A stretch of DNA of 7,113 bases. It comes from Deltaproteobacteria bacterium. GTDB taxonomy: Bacteria; Desulfobacterota; Desulfobacteria; Desulfobacterales; ETH-SRB1. The notes under the pieces were generated by a model that saw nothing but the letters and a program-made list of their open reading frames with translations, searched no databases and was not told the origin of the DNA. Position numbers and translations under genes: made by a program. Numbering within the stretch: the first letter of the stretch is position 1; each line of letters starts with the position of its first letter. The stretch covers positions 1 through 7,113 of the forward strand of contig JAFCZU010000157.1 in the NCBI GenBank assembly GCA_019314185.1, in the 5' to 3' direction. Shown here in pieces: positions 6,107 to 7,113 of this stretch.

Positions 6107-6839
6107 CTAATCCGAATATTTCATGAACAATTTCATGGCTTTTTTATTGCGGCTGCGGTTTCCTTTCTTTTCGTTTTTTTTGAAAACAGAAGACAACATA
6201 TCTTTTGAAAAATAGAAGAACAGAAGGCCAAAAACGGCTATCAATGCAAAAGGCCAAAGCCTGGAGAAGTCAATCCCTCCGGCAGAGTTACTGTCAGCAG
6301 CAGCATTAGTGCCATCTTCAGCCCTGTCATCCTTCGAGCCATCTCTATTGGCGGCATAAGCCATACCTGTTCCGGGTTCGCTTCCGGTCGAGACACCGCT
6401 ATTAGCAGCATACGCAGTGCCACTGCCAGATCCGTCAGTACCGGAACCATCTTCCGTAGCGCCATCGCCATCATCACCTCCTCCTGTACCGCCATCTCCC
6501 GAGCCTCCACCGCCGGATCCGCCTCCCGAGCCATCCCCAGAACCACCGCCTGTGTCACCACCGCCCGAATCACCGCCTGCGCCATCGTCACCGGTATCAC
6601 CGACAACGCCACAGTTTTCTACAAGAGCCAGAGCATTCCCTGTGCCGTCGTACGTATCCTGGATGCCTTCTCCGAGTCCAATAAGAGTGACAATCAAAAC
6701 AACCGAAATAAGTGAAATTAATATCGCATACTCGATTGTAGTGGCGCCTGAATTATTGCGAAATAGGTAGAACAGTGACCGCGATGAATCTGGTAAATTC
6801 GAATTTAATTTCTTAGTTTTATTGGAAAGAAAATTTCAT
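6107..6839 (-). CDS. Flp-type pilin-like protein with glycine-rich linker and C-terminal membrane anchor; leader out of frame
   Basis: The frame is open from 6835 to the TAG at 6107-6109. It carries a class III prepilin signature, RNNSG/ATTIEYAILI, with predicted cleavage after Gly (mature start at 6745), Glu at mature position 5 and Tyr at 6, followed by a hydrophobic helix to about residue 22, as in Flp pilins of Tad systems. Mature Flp pilins are usually 40-70 residues; this one would be 212. After the helix come a short domain (DTYDGTGNALALVENCG), about 50 residues rich in Gly, Asp and Ser, two copies of a block around YAAN, a second membrane segment (SRLWPFALIAVFGLLFFYF) and a basic tail, KKNEKKGNRSRNKK. 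The best start, ATG 6837-6839 with GGAGAG at 6848-6853, reads MKFSFQ and stops; one base must be lost from the A-run to join it to the pilin frame. The gene is therefore a sequencing-level error, a pseudogene, or starts at the unsupported CTG 6773-6775. No tad genes are visible. Confidence 0.7.
6330..6430 (-). repeat. Imperfect coding repeat with YAAN motif
   Basis: Two copies of a G-T-(G)-x-A-Y-A-A-N block (GTAYAANSG and TGMAYAANRDG) lie 19 residues apart between the glycine-rich linker and the C-terminal membrane segment. The DNA copies are similar but not identical. They suggest an internal duplication. Confidence 0.5.
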
Positions 6840-6847
6840 AACGTATT

Positions 6848-6853
6848 CTCTCC
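6848..6853 (-). promoter_or_regulatory. Ribosome binding site before the out-of-frame start of the Flp-like gene
   Basis: GGAGAG lies eight bases before ATG 6837-6839. It makes that ATG by far the best start, even though the frame from it closes after six codons. Confidence 0.6.
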
Positions 6854-6858
6854 GGCTA

Positions 6859-6887
6859 TTTATATAAGTGCAAAATAATTGCCGGCA
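6859..6887 (-). promoter_or_regulatory. Promoter region of the Flp-like gene: sigma-54-like and sigma-70-like elements
   Basis: On the minus strand CGGCAATTATTTTGCA (6869-6884) keeps the GG-N10-GC spacing and the GGCA and TTGCA cores of a sigma-54 -24/-12 element; the mismatches are C for T before GG and A for C after GGCA. The transcript would start near 6858, just ahead of the ribosome binding site. An overlapping sigma-70 reading is TTGCCG (6882-6887), 17 bases, TATAAA (6859-6864), but its start point near 6852 would fall inside the ribosome binding site. Sigma-54 control of pilin genes is common in proteobacteria. Confidence 0.4.
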
Positions 6888-6973
6888 AAATGATTAATCC
6901 TAATATTCACTGGAATTAAACAAAATCTAAAAACAGACTTTTTGACAGAATCAACCGGATATTCAGGATATTT

Positions 6974-7004
6974 TTATCCCATTTTCCAGATGAAAATGGG
7001 ATAA
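6974..7004. repeat. Perfect 13-bp inverted repeat
   Basis: TTATCCCATTTTC (6974-6986) and GAAAATGGGATAA (6992-7004) are perfect complements around a five-base CAGAT centre. No T-run follows on either strand, so it is more like an operator or a hairpin in a leader than a standard intrinsic terminator. It lies about 90 bases upstream of the sigma-54-like site, the usual distance for an enhancer-binding protein. On the plus strand it ends on an ATG (7004-7006) that opens a frame of at least 36 codons to the window edge, which I do not recognise. Confidence 0.5.
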
Positions 7005-7113
7005 TGCAATACGTCCCAGTACCATCTACCGGAGCTACGGAACAGGTGGGGAAATTGGAAAAGCAGGATCATTGTGGATCTAAATTCCATGTTGAACAAA
7101 ATCCGGAAACATT

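Noticed and set aside
6417..6770. Plus-strand proline-rich 117-codon frame
   Set aside because: It is the antisense image of the Gly/Asp/Ser-rich linker of the Flp-like gene; the repeats come from complementing glycine codons, and no ribosome binding site was seen.
6975..7003. Reading the 13-bp inverted repeat as an intrinsic terminator
   Set aside because: No T-run follows the stem on either strand.
6945..7113. Plus-strand promoter (TTGACA near 6953) and gene from ATG 7004 to the edge
   Set aside because: The -10 match is poor, the open frame is only about 36 codons before the window ends, and the peptide is not recognised; left as a remark under the inverted repeat.
1..7113. CRISPR array, tRNA/rRNA gene or complete insertion sequence
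   Set aside because: No regularly spaced repeats, no cloverleaf-like segment and no transposase with flanking inverted repeats were seen on either strand.

Overview
The window looks like an accessory surface-glycan region of a Gram-negative bacterium. GC content is moderate, with AT-rich gaps between genes. The gene content (a CoF420-hydrogenase-beta-like redox protein paired with a polysaccharide pyruvyl transferase, an AglD/UPF0104-type membrane protein, a DPM1-like glycosyltransferase and a Flp-type pilin gene with a possible sigma-54 promoter) would fit a deltaproteobacterium (Desulfobacterota). That placement is an inference from content, not a demonstrated taxonomy. TGA is used as a normal stop, so the standard code applies.

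Layout from left to right. Bases 1 to about 545 (plus strand) hold a decayed fragment of a multi-pass membrane protein. It is open at the left edge, broken by an in-frame TGA at 402-404 and loses its family character near 545. Bases 711-1020 (minus strand) hold a broken remnant of an alkaline-phosphatase-superfamily enzyme (sulfatase or LTA-synthase-like). It begins with a good ribosome binding site 19 bases after the stop of the next gene. Bases 1040-4315 (minus strand) are a tight three-gene operon, transcribed right to left: an FrhB-like iron-sulfur/flavin protein, a polysaccharide pyruvyl transferase family protein and an AglD/UPF0104-type membrane protein, with overlaps of 4 and 11 bases. 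The enzyme remnant was probably the fourth gene of this operon. Bases 4316-4739 are a gap with a possible gene remnant. Bases 4740-5699 (minus strand) encode a membrane-anchored family 2 glycosyltransferase that probably charges a polyprenyl phosphate. Bases 5700-6106 are an AT-rich gap with a terminator-like hairpin and further dyad repeats. Bases 6107-6839 (minus strand) encode a Flp-pilin-like protein with an unusual glycine-rich linker and a second, C-terminal membrane anchor. Its predicted leader is out of frame by one base with the best start codon. The right edge holds its promoter region and a perfect 13-bp inverted repeat.

Working together, the glycosyltransferase would load a sugar on a lipid carrier, the FrhB-like and pyruvyl-transferase-like proteins would modify sugars or repeat units, and the AglD-like membrane protein would act at the membrane on lipid-linked intermediates. 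The phosphatase-superfamily enzyme, when intact, might have added or removed a charged group outside the cytoplasmic membrane. The Flp-like protein is a separate surface-protein locus. The most notable items are the Flp-like protein, its out-of-frame leader, the sigma-54-like site, and the unlisted enzyme remnant after the operon. I see no CRISPR array, RNA gene or intact mobile element.
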